Origin: Tissierellia bacterium
GTDB taxonomy: Bacteria; Bacillota; Clostridia; Tissierellales; Sedimentibacteraceae
Length of the DNA: 64,000 bases
NCBI GenBank assembly: GCA_012843025.1
Contig: DURT01000011.1
Coordinates: 1-64,000, forward strand
Direction: 5' to 3'
A model generated the notes under the pieces. The model saw nothing but the letters and a program-made list of their open reading frames with translations, was not told the DNA's origin and ran no database searches. The translations under genes were made by a program, and so were the position numbers. Shown here in pieces: positions 8,568 to 17,234 of the stretch (the stretch's first letter is position 1; every line of letters begins with the position of its first letter).

Positions 8568-9311
8568 TTGAAAAGATTAGAAGGTAAGGTTGCGATAGTT
8601 ACTGGTTCAACGTCTGGAATGGGACGTGCTACGGCAGTATTGTTTGCCCGTGAAGGTGCTAAAGTTGTAGTTACTGGAAGAAATGAAGAAAGAGCAAAAG
8701 CGGTTGTAGATCAAATTAAAGAAGAAGGAAATGAAGCAATATATGTTATTGTAGATACATCAAAAGTTGAAGATGTAAAAAGATTAGTTGATGTAACTTT
8801 AGATACATATGGAACAGTTGATATTCTATTTAATAACGCAGGGGCTTTAAGTATGTCACCTCTTCAGGATGTATCCTTGGATGAATGGAATAATATATTC
8901 AACGTTAACGTAACTTCGGCATTATATTTAACTCAATTAGTAGCTCCTATAATGAAGGAAAAAGGAAAAGGTGTTATAATTAATACTTCTTCAGTAGCAG
9001 GATTTGGAGCACATCATGGCTTTGCTGCTTATGTATCTTCAAAACATGCTATGAATGGACTTACAAAATCAATGGCGTGGGAATTAGGACCTGAAATCCG
9101 TGTAAATGGAATTGCACCAGGACTTATTCATACAGCAATGGTTGACAGTATAGGAGGACCTTCAGCTGTTCAGAAAATGATTGATGAATGCCCATTGAAA
9201 AGAGTTGGAAAACCTGAAGATATTGCCAGCGTAGCACTTTTCTTGGCTTCTGATGAATCATCATTTATAGACGGTCAAATTATAAAAGTTGATGGTGGAT
9301 TTGAAATATAA
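8568..9311 (+). CDS. Short-chain dehydrogenase/reductase (FabG-like)
   Basis: A 247-residue classical SDR, an NAD(P)-dependent oxidoreductase. It has the cofactor loop TGSTSGMG near the N-terminus, NNAG, and the catalytic Ser, Tyr and Lys (NTSSVAG and YVSSKHA), ending with FIDGQIIKVDGGF as in 3-oxoacyl-ACP reductases and glucose dehydrogenases. The start is the TTG at 8568, since AGGAGG lies 7 nt before it; an ATG at 8550 overlaps this site. It stands alone with its own promoter and terminator, so the substrate cannot be deduced from context. Confidence 0.9.
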   Translation: MKRLEGKVAIVTGSTSGMGRATAVLFAREGAKVVVTGRNEERAKAVVDQIKEEGNEAIYVIVDTSKVEDVKRLVDVTLDTYGTVDILFNNAGALSMSPLQDVSLDEWNNIFNVNVTSALYLTQLVAPIMKEKGKGVIINTSSVAGFGAHHGFAAYVSSKHAMNGLTKSMAWELGPEIRVNGIAPGLIHTAMVDSIGGPSAVQKMIDECPLKRVGKPEDIASVALFLASDESSFIDGQIIKVDGGFEI

Positions 9312-9315
9312 GAGA

Positions 9316-9344
9316 AATGACTGAGACAACCTCAGTCATTTTCT
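9316..9344 (+). terminator. Rho-independent terminator
   Basis: AATGACTGAG, loop ACAAC, CTCAGTCATT, then TTCT. It ends the SDR gene and, read on the other strand, follows the DUF1294 gene that converges on it. Confidence 0.85.
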
Positions 9345-9345
9345 A

Positions 9346-9630
9346 TTATACCAATAATCTTGAAACTATTAATTTATAAATGCATAACAAGTTAAATATC
9401 AGTGCAATTACTGTAATTATAATGAATTTAAGTTTTTTTGTTTTATGGCGAAACAATATCATGGCGGCTATACTACCTGCTATTCCTCCCATAAATCCCA
9501 CTGTATGAAGTGTATTTTCCTTAATTCTCCATTTATTCTTTATTGACTTTTTCTTGTCAATAAAGAATAAAATGAAAGAAATTGAATTCATTGTTAATAA
9601 GTAAACTATAATGTACTTACTATTATCCAT
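9346..9630 (-). CDS. DUF1294 family small membrane protein
   Basis: A 94-residue protein with an N-terminal membrane helix (IIVYLLTMNSISFILFFI), a basic loop with the family motif K-W-R-I-x-E-x-T-L, a Gly-rich segment (VGFMGGIAGSIAAM), a HKTKK stretch and a C-terminal membrane helix. This is the DUF1294 pattern; function unknown. It starts 8 bases inside the end of trmB and is co-transcribed with it. Confidence 0.85.
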   Translation of the reverse strand: MDNSKYIIVYLLTMNSISFILFFIDKKKSIKNKWRIKENTLHTVGFMGGIAGSIAAMILFRHKTKKLKFIIITVIALIFNLLCIYKLIVSRLLV

Positions 9631-10267
9631 TTTTCCTTTTAGCTACTAGCTTATTTATTTTCTTGCCTTCTTTTACGAATTTTTCCTCATACAGGGTCAT
9701 TATATTTCCTTCCTTGTAAATGCTGTTATGCAAATCTCTGGTCACCATTAATAACTCCCAGTTGTCCTCTTCCAATTGTTCAATGGAGAATTCAAATAAA
9801 TCATTATTATCTGTCTTCATGTGTATTTCGCCATTATCAGTAAGTACAGCTTTATAAATGTCTAAAAATTTCTTATGAGTGAGGCGTCTTTTGTGGTGGG
9901 AAGCTTTCGGCCACGGGTCTGAAAAATTTAAATAAATTCTTTCTATTGAACCTTCCTCAAATATTTCTTTTAATGATTCTGCATTTGCATAAACAATAAA
10001 GTAGTTGGGTGGATCATCTTCAGTAATATTCTTTGCACACCTGTAGGCGACCTTTACATCTTTTTCAAACCCGAAATAGTTTATGTCAGGATTGTTAATT
10101 GCAATTTCCCGTAGGAATTTTCCTTTTCCACATCCTATTTCAACATGTATGGGATTATTGTTATTGAACATATGGTTTAATTTGTACCCAAGTTTTTCCG
10201 GATACATAATTACTTTTTCGCATTTTTTCAAGTATTGGTACTGTCCTGGTACATATCTTAATCTCAT
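9623..10267 (-). CDS. trmB: tRNA (guanine-N7-)-methyltransferase
   Basis: A 214-residue TrmB, which uses S-adenosylmethionine to methylate G46 in the variable loop of tRNAs. Visible motifs are EIGCGKGKFL (SAM-binding motif I) and LNFSDPWPKASHHKRRL, the signature of the family. AGAAGG precedes the ATG. It forms a two-gene unit with the DUF1294 gene. Confidence 0.95.
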   Translation of the reverse strand: MRLRYVPGQYQYLKKCEKVIMYPEKLGYKLNHMFNNNNPIHVEIGCGKGKFLREIAINNPDINYFGFEKDVKVAYRCAKNITEDDPPNYFIVYANAESLKEIFEEGSIERIYLNFSDPWPKASHHKRRLTHKKFLDIYKAVLTDNGEIHMKTDNNDLFEFSIEQLEEDNWELLMVTRDLHNSIYKEGNIMTLYEEKFVKEGKKINKLVAKRKNG

Positions 10268-10422
10268 ACTCTACCTTCTTACTTTTTTTAATTGATTATA
10301 CAATACTTTTATAAAAAATAAAAGATTACTGTTTAGTATCTTTTTTTAATTATAGTTTATAACTATTGCAAATTTATTGAAAAAGAAGTAGAATACCTCT
10401 GACAAAATATTTGAGGTGATTT

Positions 10423-10956
10423 ATGGATTTTTTAATGAATATGAAGGGACCTTTGCTATATTCTATTATTTTTTTTGCAAAGATAGTAGAGGTATCCATT
10501 TCAACAGTTAGAATAGTTTTAATTAACAAAGGAGAAAGAGTTAAGGGGGCTATTTTAGGATTTACTGAAATTATTATTTGGTTAGTAGTGGTGAGCTCCG
10601 TACTGAATAATATTACTGAGGATCCTATAAAGGCGCTTGTTTATGCTGCAGCCTTTGCTTTAGGTAATTTTGTAGGTGTTACTATCGAATCGAAAATAGC
10701 CGTAGGTTTAGCTTCTATTCAGGTAGTTGTAGGAGAAAAAAGTGGCGAAGCCCTTGCCGGTATTCTAAGAGATCGAGGTTATGGAGTTACTATTATTGAA
10801 GGTAAAGGGAAAAACAACAGTATTAAAAACCTTTTATTCATTCAACTTAAGAGAAAAAAGATTCCTGAAGCTGTAAGAATAATAAAGGAACAGTGCCCTG
10901 AAGCCTACATAACAGTAAATGATATAAAATCCATGTTAGGCGGTTATATAAAATAG
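10423..10956 (+). CDS. DUF2179 / UPF0316 membrane protein
   Basis: A 177-residue protein with three N-terminal membrane segments (about residues 8-28, 38-60, 65-90) and a soluble C-terminal DUF2179-like domain (about 95-175). The motif KIVEVSISTVRIVLINKG matches the UPF0316 family. DUF2179 domains are thought to bind small ligands; the function of this group is not established. GAGGTG lies 5 nt before the ATG. It converges on lysC with a shared terminator. Confidence 0.85.
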   Translation: MDFLMNMKGPLLYSIIFFAKIVEVSISTVRIVLINKGERVKGAILGFTEIIIWLVVVSSVLNNITEDPIKALVYAAAFALGNFVGVTIESKIAVGLASIQVVVGEKSGEALAGILRDRGYGVTIIEGKGKNNSIKNLLFIQLKRKKIPEAVRIIKEQCPEAYITVNDIKSMLGGYIK

Positions 10957-10983
10957 ACTAATCGGAGGTCCGATTAGTCTATT
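10952..10983. terminator. Bidirectional terminator between DUF2179 gene and lysC
   Basis: A 15-bp perfect stem (AATAGACTAATCGGA / TCCGATTAGTCTATT) with a GG loop overlaps the stop codons of both converging genes. No long T-run follows on either strand, but the stem is strong. Confidence 0.8.
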
Positions 10984-12304
10984 GGTTTATAAATGCATTA
11001 TAAATGGCACGAATAGCCTTATCAAAATCTTTATCTTCTACCCCTACTATTATGTTTATTTCGCTGGATCCCTGGTCTATCATGCGGATGTTAATATTGT
11101 TATCTCCTAAGGCTTTGAATAATATGGCAGAAGTACCTGGCTGGTAAGCCATTTTTATTCCAACTGTTGTTATCAAACTTAAGTTTCTATGTACTTGAAC
11201 ATTTTCTGTCTTACACTTTATTTTTAACTCTTCCACGATTTCATGGCTTATCTTTTCCACCCTTTCTGATGGAAGAACAATGGTGAAGCTGTCAATTCCT
11301 GAAGGAATGTGATCAACACTTATACCTCTGTTTTCAAACACTTCCAGTGCTTTTCGTAAAATCCCCACCTCATTTGCCATATGTTCCTTATGAACATAGA
11401 AGAATGAAAAGTCTTTCTTTCCTGCTATCCCAGTAATAATATGTTCCTTGGCATAATCTTCATCCACCTGATCGTCTCTGATAATAAGGGTGCCGGGATT
11501 TTCAGGTTCATTAGTATTTTTGATATTTATGGGAATACCCGCCTCTCTTACAGGGAAAATTGCTTCATCGTGGAGCACCGATGCTCCCATGTAAGACAAC
11601 TCTCTTAATTCCTGGTAGGTAATTTTATTAATTTGTTTGGGATTTTCCACTATTCGAGGATCTGCTACCAAGAAGCCTGATACATCAGTCCAGTTTTCAT
11701 ATATAGTAGCTCCCATTGCATTGGAAACAATTGATCCCGTAATGTCGGAACCGCCTCTTGAAAAGGTCTTAATAGTTCCATCGGGATAGGAACCATAAAA
11801 GCCGGGAATTACCGCCCTCGCACTTCTTCCTAGTATTTCTTTTAACTTTTCCCTGGTTTTATCTTCGTTTACACTGCAATCATAGTTAAAGAAAATAACA
11901 TCCTTGGCATCTACAAAATCACAGTTTAAATAATCAGCCATTAATTTAGCACTTAGGTATTCTCCCCTGCTTACAATATAGTCCTCACTGCATTTATTGT
12001 CTAAATGCTCTCTTATGATCCTAAATTCCGTGTCTAAATCAGTTTTTAAATTCAGTTCTTCTTTAATAAGTTTAAACCTATCTTCTATTATTTTTAAAAC
12101 AGGTTCGTAAGGAACGGAATATTTTATATGTGCATGGGTAAGATATAGTAAGTCAGTTATCTTGTTATCATCTTTGGTTCTTTTTCCCGGTGCAGATACT
12201 ACCACGTATTTTCTATTTACGTCATTTTTTACTATATTATAAACTTTTTTAAATTGCTGAGCATCAGATAAAGATGTGCCTCCAAATTTAGCTACTTTTA
12301 ACAT
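10979..12304 (-). CDS. lysC: Aspartate kinase, ACT-containing
   Basis: A 441-residue aspartokinase, which phosphorylates aspartate in the first step of lysine, threonine and methionine synthesis. It shows the kinase signature KFGGTSL near the N-terminus, FSRGGSDITG and TDVSGFLVADPR in the catalytic core, and a C-terminal pair of ACT-like domains (about 300-441, including TTVGIKMAYQPGTSAILFKAL) for feedback control. The start at 12304 follows GGAGG by 5 nt; an ATG 12 bases upstream overlaps that site. It lies 93 bases downstream of dapB and probably shares its lysine riboswitch control. Confidence 0.92.
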   Translation of the reverse strand: MLKVAKFGGTSLSDAQQFKKVYNIVKNDVNRKYVVVSAPGKRTKDDNKITDLLYLTHAHIKYSVPYEPVLKIIEDRFKLIKEELNLKTDLDTEFRIIREHLDNKCSEDYIVSRGEYLSAKLMADYLNCDFVDAKDVIFFNYDCSVNEDKTREKLKEILGRSARAVIPGFYGSYPDGTIKTFSRGGSDITGSIVSNAMGATIYENWTDVSGFLVADPRIVENPKQINKITYQELRELSYMGASVLHDEAIFPVREAGIPINIKNTNEPENPGTLIIRDDQVDEDYAKEHIITGIAGKKDFSFFYVHKEHMANEVGILRKALEVFENRGISVDHIPSGIDSFTIVLPSERVEKISHEIVEELKIKCKTENVQVHRNLSLITTVGIKMAYQPGTSAILFKALGDNNINIRMIDQGSSEINIIVGVEDKDFDKAIRAIYNAFINQ

Positions 12305-12397
12305 TCTTTCCTCCATAGTAAAATATCTTTATAACAATAACATACATACAATAACATGTCAATATAATTAATACAACTGTGTTCTATTCGCGAACAA

Positions 12398-13066
12398 TCA
12401 AAAGAAATCTTCCGTTAAATAAAATCCTGGTTCCTTAAGATAAAGTTTTTGAATCAAGTCTAAGGCTCCCCGAGCAAATATTTTCTTTGAATAAGCAACA
12501 TGTTTTATTTCCAATATTTCATCTACTCCTGAAAATATTACAGAATGTTCTCCTGGAATACTGCCTGCTCTTAAAGAATATGTATTTACATTTTCTCTTC
12601 CCGTTACTTCTTTAATATCTTCTACTAATGTCTTTGCCGTTCCACTGGGAGTATCAATTTTTTTGTTATGGTGTCTTTCCACGATATCTATGCCAAATCC
12701 ATTAAGATTAGTAGAAATGCTCTTTACTATTTTTCTTAGGGCATTTACTCCAAAGGAAGTATTTGAAGATAACATAACTGGAATATACTTTCCTGCCTCT
12801 TTTATTTTTTCTTTATCTTCATCATTAAAACCAGTAGTACAAATTAATAGTGCACAATTTTTTTCTATGGAATATTCCAATAAAAATTCAAGATTTGACG
12901 TGTGTGAAAAATCTATTACTGCATGGGGTTTTTCCTTAATATTCTGTCCTCTGTTACCGTTTCTTGGTGACAGGGCTCCTATATACTTTATATTTTCGTA
13001 AGTTTCCATTTCCTCCAATAGTACCTTACCCATTGCTCCGTTTACGCCGCATAAAACCAAATTCAT
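12398..13066 (-). CDS. dapB: 4-hydroxy-tetrahydrodipicolinate reductase (first copy)
   Basis: A 222-residue DapB, reducing the DapA product to tetrahydrodipicolinate. The nucleotide loop GVNGAMGK lies at 7-14 and the catalytic segment is intact: H132-H133, K136, D138 and PSGTA at 140-144, equivalent to H159/H160/K163/D165 of the E. coli enzyme. It is shorter than the usual 250-270 residues. The gene is preceded by a lysine riboswitch with terminator and so should be on when lysine is low. Confidence 0.93.
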   Translation of the reverse strand: MNLVLCGVNGAMGKVLLEEMETYENIKYIGALSPRNGNRGQNIKEKPHAVIDFSHTSNLEFLLEYSIEKNCALLICTTGFNDEDKEKIKEAGKYIPVMLSSNTSFGVNALRKIVKSISTNLNGFGIDIVERHHNKKIDTPSGTAKTLVEDIKEVTGRENVNTYSLRAGSIPGEHSVIFSGVDEILEIKHVAYSKKIFARGALDLIQKLYLKEPGFYLTEDFF

Positions 13067-13183
13067 AGTCCACCTCTTTCGATATTATATTAAATATTTC
13101 ATGTCGTTTACTATTAAATGCACCACAAATAGAGATGTGACAATACCCGATTATTAATCAATACTGGATTAGGGAAGGGCAAT

Positions 13184-13394
13184 AAAAAAAGCGCCTTAAG
13201 AGCAAAAGGGCTCTCAGACGCTTATATACATCGAACCTTCTGCCCAGCACATTACAGCTCTCTAATATAGGACTGGGGTGCATCCTATAATAACAGTATT
13301 ACATCTATTAAATGTAATCCCAGGGAGGAACTCCCTTCGGCGAATCACCCTTTCGAAGTAACTTCTACTCTTGATCATCGCGGCCTCTGTAATA
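13184..13394 (-). promoter_or_regulatory. Lysine riboswitch (L box) with transcription terminator
   Basis: On the minus strand the leader carries AGAGGCCGCGATGATCAAGAG and GGGTGATTCGCCGAAGG, both strongly conserved parts of the lysine aptamer. The closing P1 stem pairs 13251-13257 with 13387-13393 (ATTACAG/CTGTAAT). The expression platform is a terminator at 13184-13223, AGCGTCT...AGGCGCT followed by seven T. It controls dapB and probably lysC behind it. Binding of lysine would favour termination. Confidence 0.93.
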
Positions 13395-13478
13395 TACCCA
13401 TGAAAATATTTAATTTAAACAGTAGTATAATCTTATTAATATAATATGTCAAGTATAATTATTTATTAACAGAAAATT

Positions 13479-14468
13479 TTATAACAGCTCTTTTATTAAT
13501 TCGTCCCTGCTTTTAGGAGATAAATAGAAAATAGGAACATCAAATATGGTCTTGGCTCCCTTCATTCCTTCCTTGTTCATGCGGTAGGCAGCCCTTGCAT
13601 AGGCCAACAGTACGCTGCTTGTAAACTCTGGATTACTTTCTAATTTTAAAGAAAATTCAATAGTCTGGTTATGTAGTATTTCTTCCCCCGTTACACCGCT
13701 CCTTATTACAAGTCCTCCGTGAGGCATTTTTGTATGGTTTTTTTCAAATTCTTCTTCATCAATAAAGTGGACCTTGGTTTGGTAATCGGCAAAGTAATCG
13801 GGCATATTCTTTATTTCTGCTTCAATTTTATTTTTATCAGCACCTTCATGGCAAACTACAAAGCATTCTCTGATATGTTTTTCTCCTGCTGTAAGGTCAG
13901 GGTTTTCTCCCTTCCGTACCCGTTCCACGGCACTTTCGATAGGTATGGTGTACTGTATACCTTTTTTCACTCCCTCCACTCTTCGTATGGCATCAGAATG
14001 GCCCTGGCTGACACCCTTTCCCCAGAAGGTATAATCTTTTCCATTAGGCAGTACTGCATTTGAAATCATTCTTATCATGGAAAATAGTCCCGGGTCCCAT
14101 CCAATGGATACTATACTTACTTTTCCTGAAGAAAGAGCACTTTCGTTAACATTTTTTAAATACTCGGGGATTTTTGCATGAGTATCAAAACTATCTACCG
14201 TATTAAACATTTTTGCAAATTCAACTCCGTGTACAGGAAGGTCTTTGGCTGAACCTGTGCACAAAACCATTACGTCTATAGTTTCTTTGTATTTTTCAGC
14301 ATCACAAAAATGTACTACCTTTGCTTTTTTGTCCTTAATCTTTAAAGTGGAAGGGTCTCTTCTTGTAAATACTGCAACCAATTCCATATCAGGGTTGTTT
14401 TGTATGGCAGTTTCTAAACCTTTGCCTATGTTACCGTATCCCACTATTCCAATTCTTATTTTCTCCAT
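13479..14468 (-). CDS. ddh: meso-diaminopimelate dehydrogenase
   Basis: A 329-residue Ddh, which converts tetrahydrodipicolinate, ammonia and NADPH directly into meso-diaminopimelate. Motifs seen are GIVGYGNIGKG at the N-terminus, CTGSAKDLP, DSFDTHAKIPEY and SIGWDPGLFSM, all characteristic of the family. GGGAGG lies 5 nt before the ATG. It is 16 bases downstream of the second dapB, and the pair gives a one-step dehydrogenase variant of the DAP pathway. Confidence 0.95.
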   Translation of the reverse strand: MEKIRIGIVGYGNIGKGLETAIQNNPDMELVAVFTRRDPSTLKIKDKKAKVVHFCDAEKYKETIDVMVLCTGSAKDLPVHGVEFAKMFNTVDSFDTHAKIPEYLKNVNESALSSGKVSIVSIGWDPGLFSMIRMISNAVLPNGKDYTFWGKGVSQGHSDAIRRVEGVKKGIQYTIPIESAVERVRKGENPDLTAGEKHIRECFVVCHEGADKNKIEAEIKNMPDYFADYQTKVHFIDEEEFEKNHTKMPHGGLVIRSGVTGEEILHNQTIEFSLKLESNPEFTSSVLLAYARAAYRMNKEGMKGAKTIFDVPIFYLSPKSRDELIKELL

Positions 14469-14484
14469 AGTTACCTCCCTATAG

Positions 14485-15153
14485 CTAAAAGAAATCTTCC
14501 GTTAAATAGAATCCTGGTTCTTTTTTGTAAAGTTTCAACGCTAAATCTATAGCTCCCCGGGCAAATATTCTCTTAGAAAAAGCAGTATGCTTGATTTCCA
14601 AAACTTCATCAACTCCCGAATATATTACAATGTGTTCACCGGGAATAGTGCCTTCTCTTATAACATGGGTTTCCACATGATCTCTGTCCGTTGCTTCCAT
14701 AATATCTTGGGCCATGGTGCTAGATGTTCCGCTAATTACTGCCTTTTTCTTGTTATGGTATCTTTCCACCATGTTTATGTCGAAGTCTTTTAATTCAGGA
14801 GATATGTTTTTTATTATTTTTCTTAAAACATTTATTCCCAAGGAAGTGTTTGAAGATAGCATGACAGGTATTGAGCTGCCAGCTTCTTTTATTTTATTTT
14901 TTTCATCCTCTTTAAATCCTGTAGTACAAATTAATAAAGCACATTTTTTATTAGTGGCATATTCTAATAAAAAATCCAAGTTTCCAGGCTTTGAAAAATC
15001 TATTACCACATCTACCTTTTCAGTAATATTTTGTCCGTAGTCTCCCTTATAGGGGGAAATGGAACCTATTAAATTTACATTTTCGTATAATTTGATTTCC
15101 TCCTGTAAGACTTTGCCCATGGCGCCGTTTATACCGCATATAACTACATTCAT
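14485..15153 (-). CDS. Divergent DapB paralogue with altered catalytic motif
   Basis: A 222-residue homologue that aligns with the first DapB without gaps and keeps the nucleotide loop GINGAMGK and the C-terminal EPGFYLTEDFF. The catalytic region is changed: H132 is Y132, D138 is A138, P140 is I140 and A144 is S144, so the HH...K.D.PSGTA motif reads YHNKKKAVISGTS; H133 and K136 remain. It may have low or altered reductase activity, a partner role with Ddh, or a new substrate. AGGAGG precedes the ATG. Confidence 0.85.
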   Translation of the reverse strand: MNVVICGINGAMGKVLQEEIKLYENVNLIGSISPYKGDYGQNITEKVDVVIDFSKPGNLDFLLEYATNKKCALLICTTGFKEDEKNKIKEAGSSIPVMLSSNTSLGINVLRKIIKNISPELKDFDINMVERYHNKKKAVISGTSSTMAQDIMEATDRDHVETHVIREGTIPGEHIVIYSGVDEVLEIKHTAFSKRIFARGAIDLALKLYKKEPGFYLTEDFF

Positions 15154-15252
15154 ATTTACCTCCTACTTTTCAATGGTGGAATTTTTAAAAGTATATTACT
15201 ATATATAATATATGTCAAGAAAATATATACAGATAATAGCAGAAGGATAAGT

Positions 15253-15286
15253 ATAAAAAGCATAAAACCAATATTGGTCTTATGCC
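15253..15286 (-). terminator. Terminator of the dehydrogenase operon
   Basis: On the minus strand GCATAAGACC AATA TTGGTTTTATGC (with one mismatch) is followed by TTTTTATAC, just after the last gene of the asd-to-ferredoxin operon. Confidence 0.85.
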
Positions 15287-15294
15287 TTGTAGAG

Positions 15295-15804
15295 TTAGGG
15301 CATAACAATTCTTTTAATACTTACCACTTCATCAAAATGTTCCTTAGGATATTCTATAGTAACAATTGCTGTATGGTCATTGGACTTTGGATTACGGACA
15401 CGGATTACTTTAGCGTCACATACATACTTTCCATGTCTGTCTACAGCTTGAACTGTATCTCCCACCTGTGGAAGGGGATAGTATTCATAAGGAAATGACA
15501 GTAATGCCATAGTTTCGCTATAAGTATAGTCCTTTATATAAATTGCTAATCCGGGACATGCTGCTATGCACATGCCACAAGCAATACATTTTTCGAAATC
15601 AAGTTTAGGTAAATTTGTAATGTTTTCACCTATGGTTATAGCCCCCTGAGGGCATGATGCTTCACAAGGGTTACATGGAATTTCTTCTATACATTCAATT
15701 ATGGCAACGGGTCCTTTACGCAGCTGTTCACGGGTTGGAAATCCTGGAGAGTTTCGTAGCTCCTCCAAAGATGGAGCACCCGTAGTTTTTAAAGATTCTT
15801 TCAC
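15295..15804 (-). CDS. 4Fe-4S ferredoxin-type subunit of amino-acid dehydrogenase
   Basis: A 169-residue protein with two clustered cysteine motifs: CNPCEASCPQGAI (about 43-55) and CIACGMCIAACPG (about 73-85), expected to bind two 4Fe-4S clusters, plus further Cys near IECIEE. A C-terminal domain follows (VGDTVQAVDRHGKYVCDAKV). It starts with GTG overlapping the stop of the FAD subunit by 4 bases, so it is surely coupled to it. It probably passes electrons from the FAD dehydrogenase to ferredoxin or another carrier. Confidence 0.88.
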   Translation of the reverse strand: MKESLKTTGAPSLEELRNSPGFPTREQLRKGPVAIIECIEEIPCNPCEASCPQGAITIGENITNLPKLDFEKCIACGMCIAACPGLAIYIKDYTYSETMALLSFPYEYYPLPQVGDTVQAVDRHGKYVCDAKVIRVRNPKSNDHTAIVTIEYPKEHFDEVVSIKRIVMP

Positions 15805-16901
15805 TTAATCACCTCTTTCCCCTTTTGTAACATTAAGTCTTTTGAATCGCGGCGTTTTTGTCCAAAATAGCCGCTTCTTAGGGAATTAAGACTATCCCAT
15901 ATTTCCCGTGAACGATTTTCAGCTTCTTCTTGTGTAATATATCCTAATTCACAAGCTGCATTTATACCTGCAAGCCTTCCTTCTTCCATAGCAGTGCTGG
16001 CTTCCTCTATTCCAGATATATCTCCTGCAATAAATATATCGGGTTGGGTTGAACGCATTTTATGGTCATGAATGGGCAGATGTCCTCCCAATGCAGGAAT
16101 GTAATTAAATTTACATCCTGCAAGCCAGGCTAATTCTGTTAAAGGTGTCAACCCTGTTGCTATACATATGGTATCAACTTCCAAGGTACGTTCTGTTCCT
16201 GTAATTTGTTTGAATTGTTCATCTAACTCAACTATTTCTACTGCTTCCACCCTGTCTGTTCCAAAGGCACGTTTGATGGTGTGAGAAACATATAGTGGAA
16301 CTCCCGCTCTTGCCACCTTGGCCGTATGAACACCGTAGCCTCCTAATTTGGGAGCAGCTTCCAAAATAGCAACCACTTCTGCACCGGCCTGTAAAAGTTG
16401 GTAGGCAACTATAACACCTACGTTACCGGAACCTAACATTATTACTTTTCTGCCAGGAAGTACACGATGAACATTAATCATAGTCTGTGCTGCCCCTGCT
16501 CCCATTACGCCAGGGAGATCCCAGCCGGGAAAAGACACAGCATTTTCTGTTGCACCAGTTGCCAGTATTATTTTTTTAGCTTTTACAAATTCACTACGAT
16601 TTCTGTCTATTACAACCCAAAGTTTGTGTCCATCCTCTATTCCGCAAACTTCTCCCTTAAGCCATGTTTTTATACCTAATTCTTTACTTTCACGTAAAAG
16701 TTCTGTACCAATATTCATACCCCTGGTTCCTGCCTTGTGAGCCCGGGAACCAAAAAATTTGTGAATCTGTTTAAAGAGTTGTCCTCCGGGACGTGAATTT
16801 TCATCTATGAGCAAAACTTCTGCTCCTGCACGCCGGGCTTCAATAGCTGCTGATAACCCTGCAGGACCTGCTCCCACTATTGCTAATTCAACTTCAATCA
16901 T
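15801..16901 (-). CDS. FAD/NAD-dependent oxidoreductase (HcnB/OoxA/LhpE type)
   Basis: A 366-residue flavoprotein with the FAD site VGAGPAGLSAAIEA at the N-terminus, a second nucleotide fold MLGSGNVGVIVAYQL, and a C-terminal FIAGDISGIEEASTAMEEGR. This is the alpha-type subunit of hydrogen cyanide synthase, opine oxidases and D-hydroxyproline dehydrogenases. The start at 16901 follows GAGGAGG by 6 nt; in-frame residues upstream overlap the neighbour. It overlaps the 2Fe-2S subunit by 8 bases. Confidence 0.9.
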   Translation of the reverse strand: MIEVELAIVGAGPAGLSAAIEARRAGAEVLLIDENSRPGGQLFKQIHKFFGSRAHKAGTRGMNIGTELLRESKELGIKTWLKGEVCGIEDGHKLWVVIDRNRSEFVKAKKIILATGATENAVSFPGWDLPGVMGAGAAQTMINVHRVLPGRKVIMLGSGNVGVIVAYQLLQAGAEVVAILEAAPKLGGYGVHTAKVARAGVPLYVSHTIKRAFGTDRVEAVEIVELDEQFKQITGTERTLEVDTICIATGLTPLTELAWLAGCKFNYIPALGGHLPIHDHKMRSTQPDIFIAGDISGIEEASTAMEEGRLAGINAACELGYITQEEAENRSREIWDSLNSLRSGYFGQKRRDSKDLMLQKGKEVIK

Positions 16902-17223
16902 TTCGTCCCTCCTCAGACCAAACTCCCATACCATGCTGGGTAGTAATCCTCATACCTTCCTTTACCTGAGTAACACAGGTACGCACGTTTGGAACATCAT
17001 CCACCGTCATAATACAATCGGTACAACGTCCTATAGCGCAGTATATTCCCCTAGGTTTGTGCTTATGTGCAGTATAGCGGTTTATGTATATGCCGTTTGC
17101 TATTAAAGCAGCAGCAATCATTTCACCTTCACGGGCCATTATTGGTTTACCATCCACAAATATTTGCACTTCTTTGCCGGGCTTTTCTTCATCTAAAATT
17201 GGATGATTGGGTATTCTGTTCAT
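16894..17223 (-). CDS. 2Fe-2S ferredoxin subunit (HcnA/LhpF type)
   Basis: A 109-residue protein with the plant-type ferredoxin motif as found in small HcnA-like subunits: CAIGRCTDCIMTVDD and a distal Cys in VRTCVTQV. It would carry electrons within the flavoprotein complex. AGGAGG stands before the ATG. It sits between dapA and the FAD subunit. Confidence 0.9.
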   Translation of the reverse strand: MNRIPNHPILDEEKPGKEVQIFVDGKPIMAREGEMIAAALIANGIYINRYTAHKHKPRGIYCAIGRCTDCIMTVDDVPNVRTCVTQVKEGMRITTQHGMGVWSEEGRND

Positions 17224-17234
17224 TATTTTACCTC

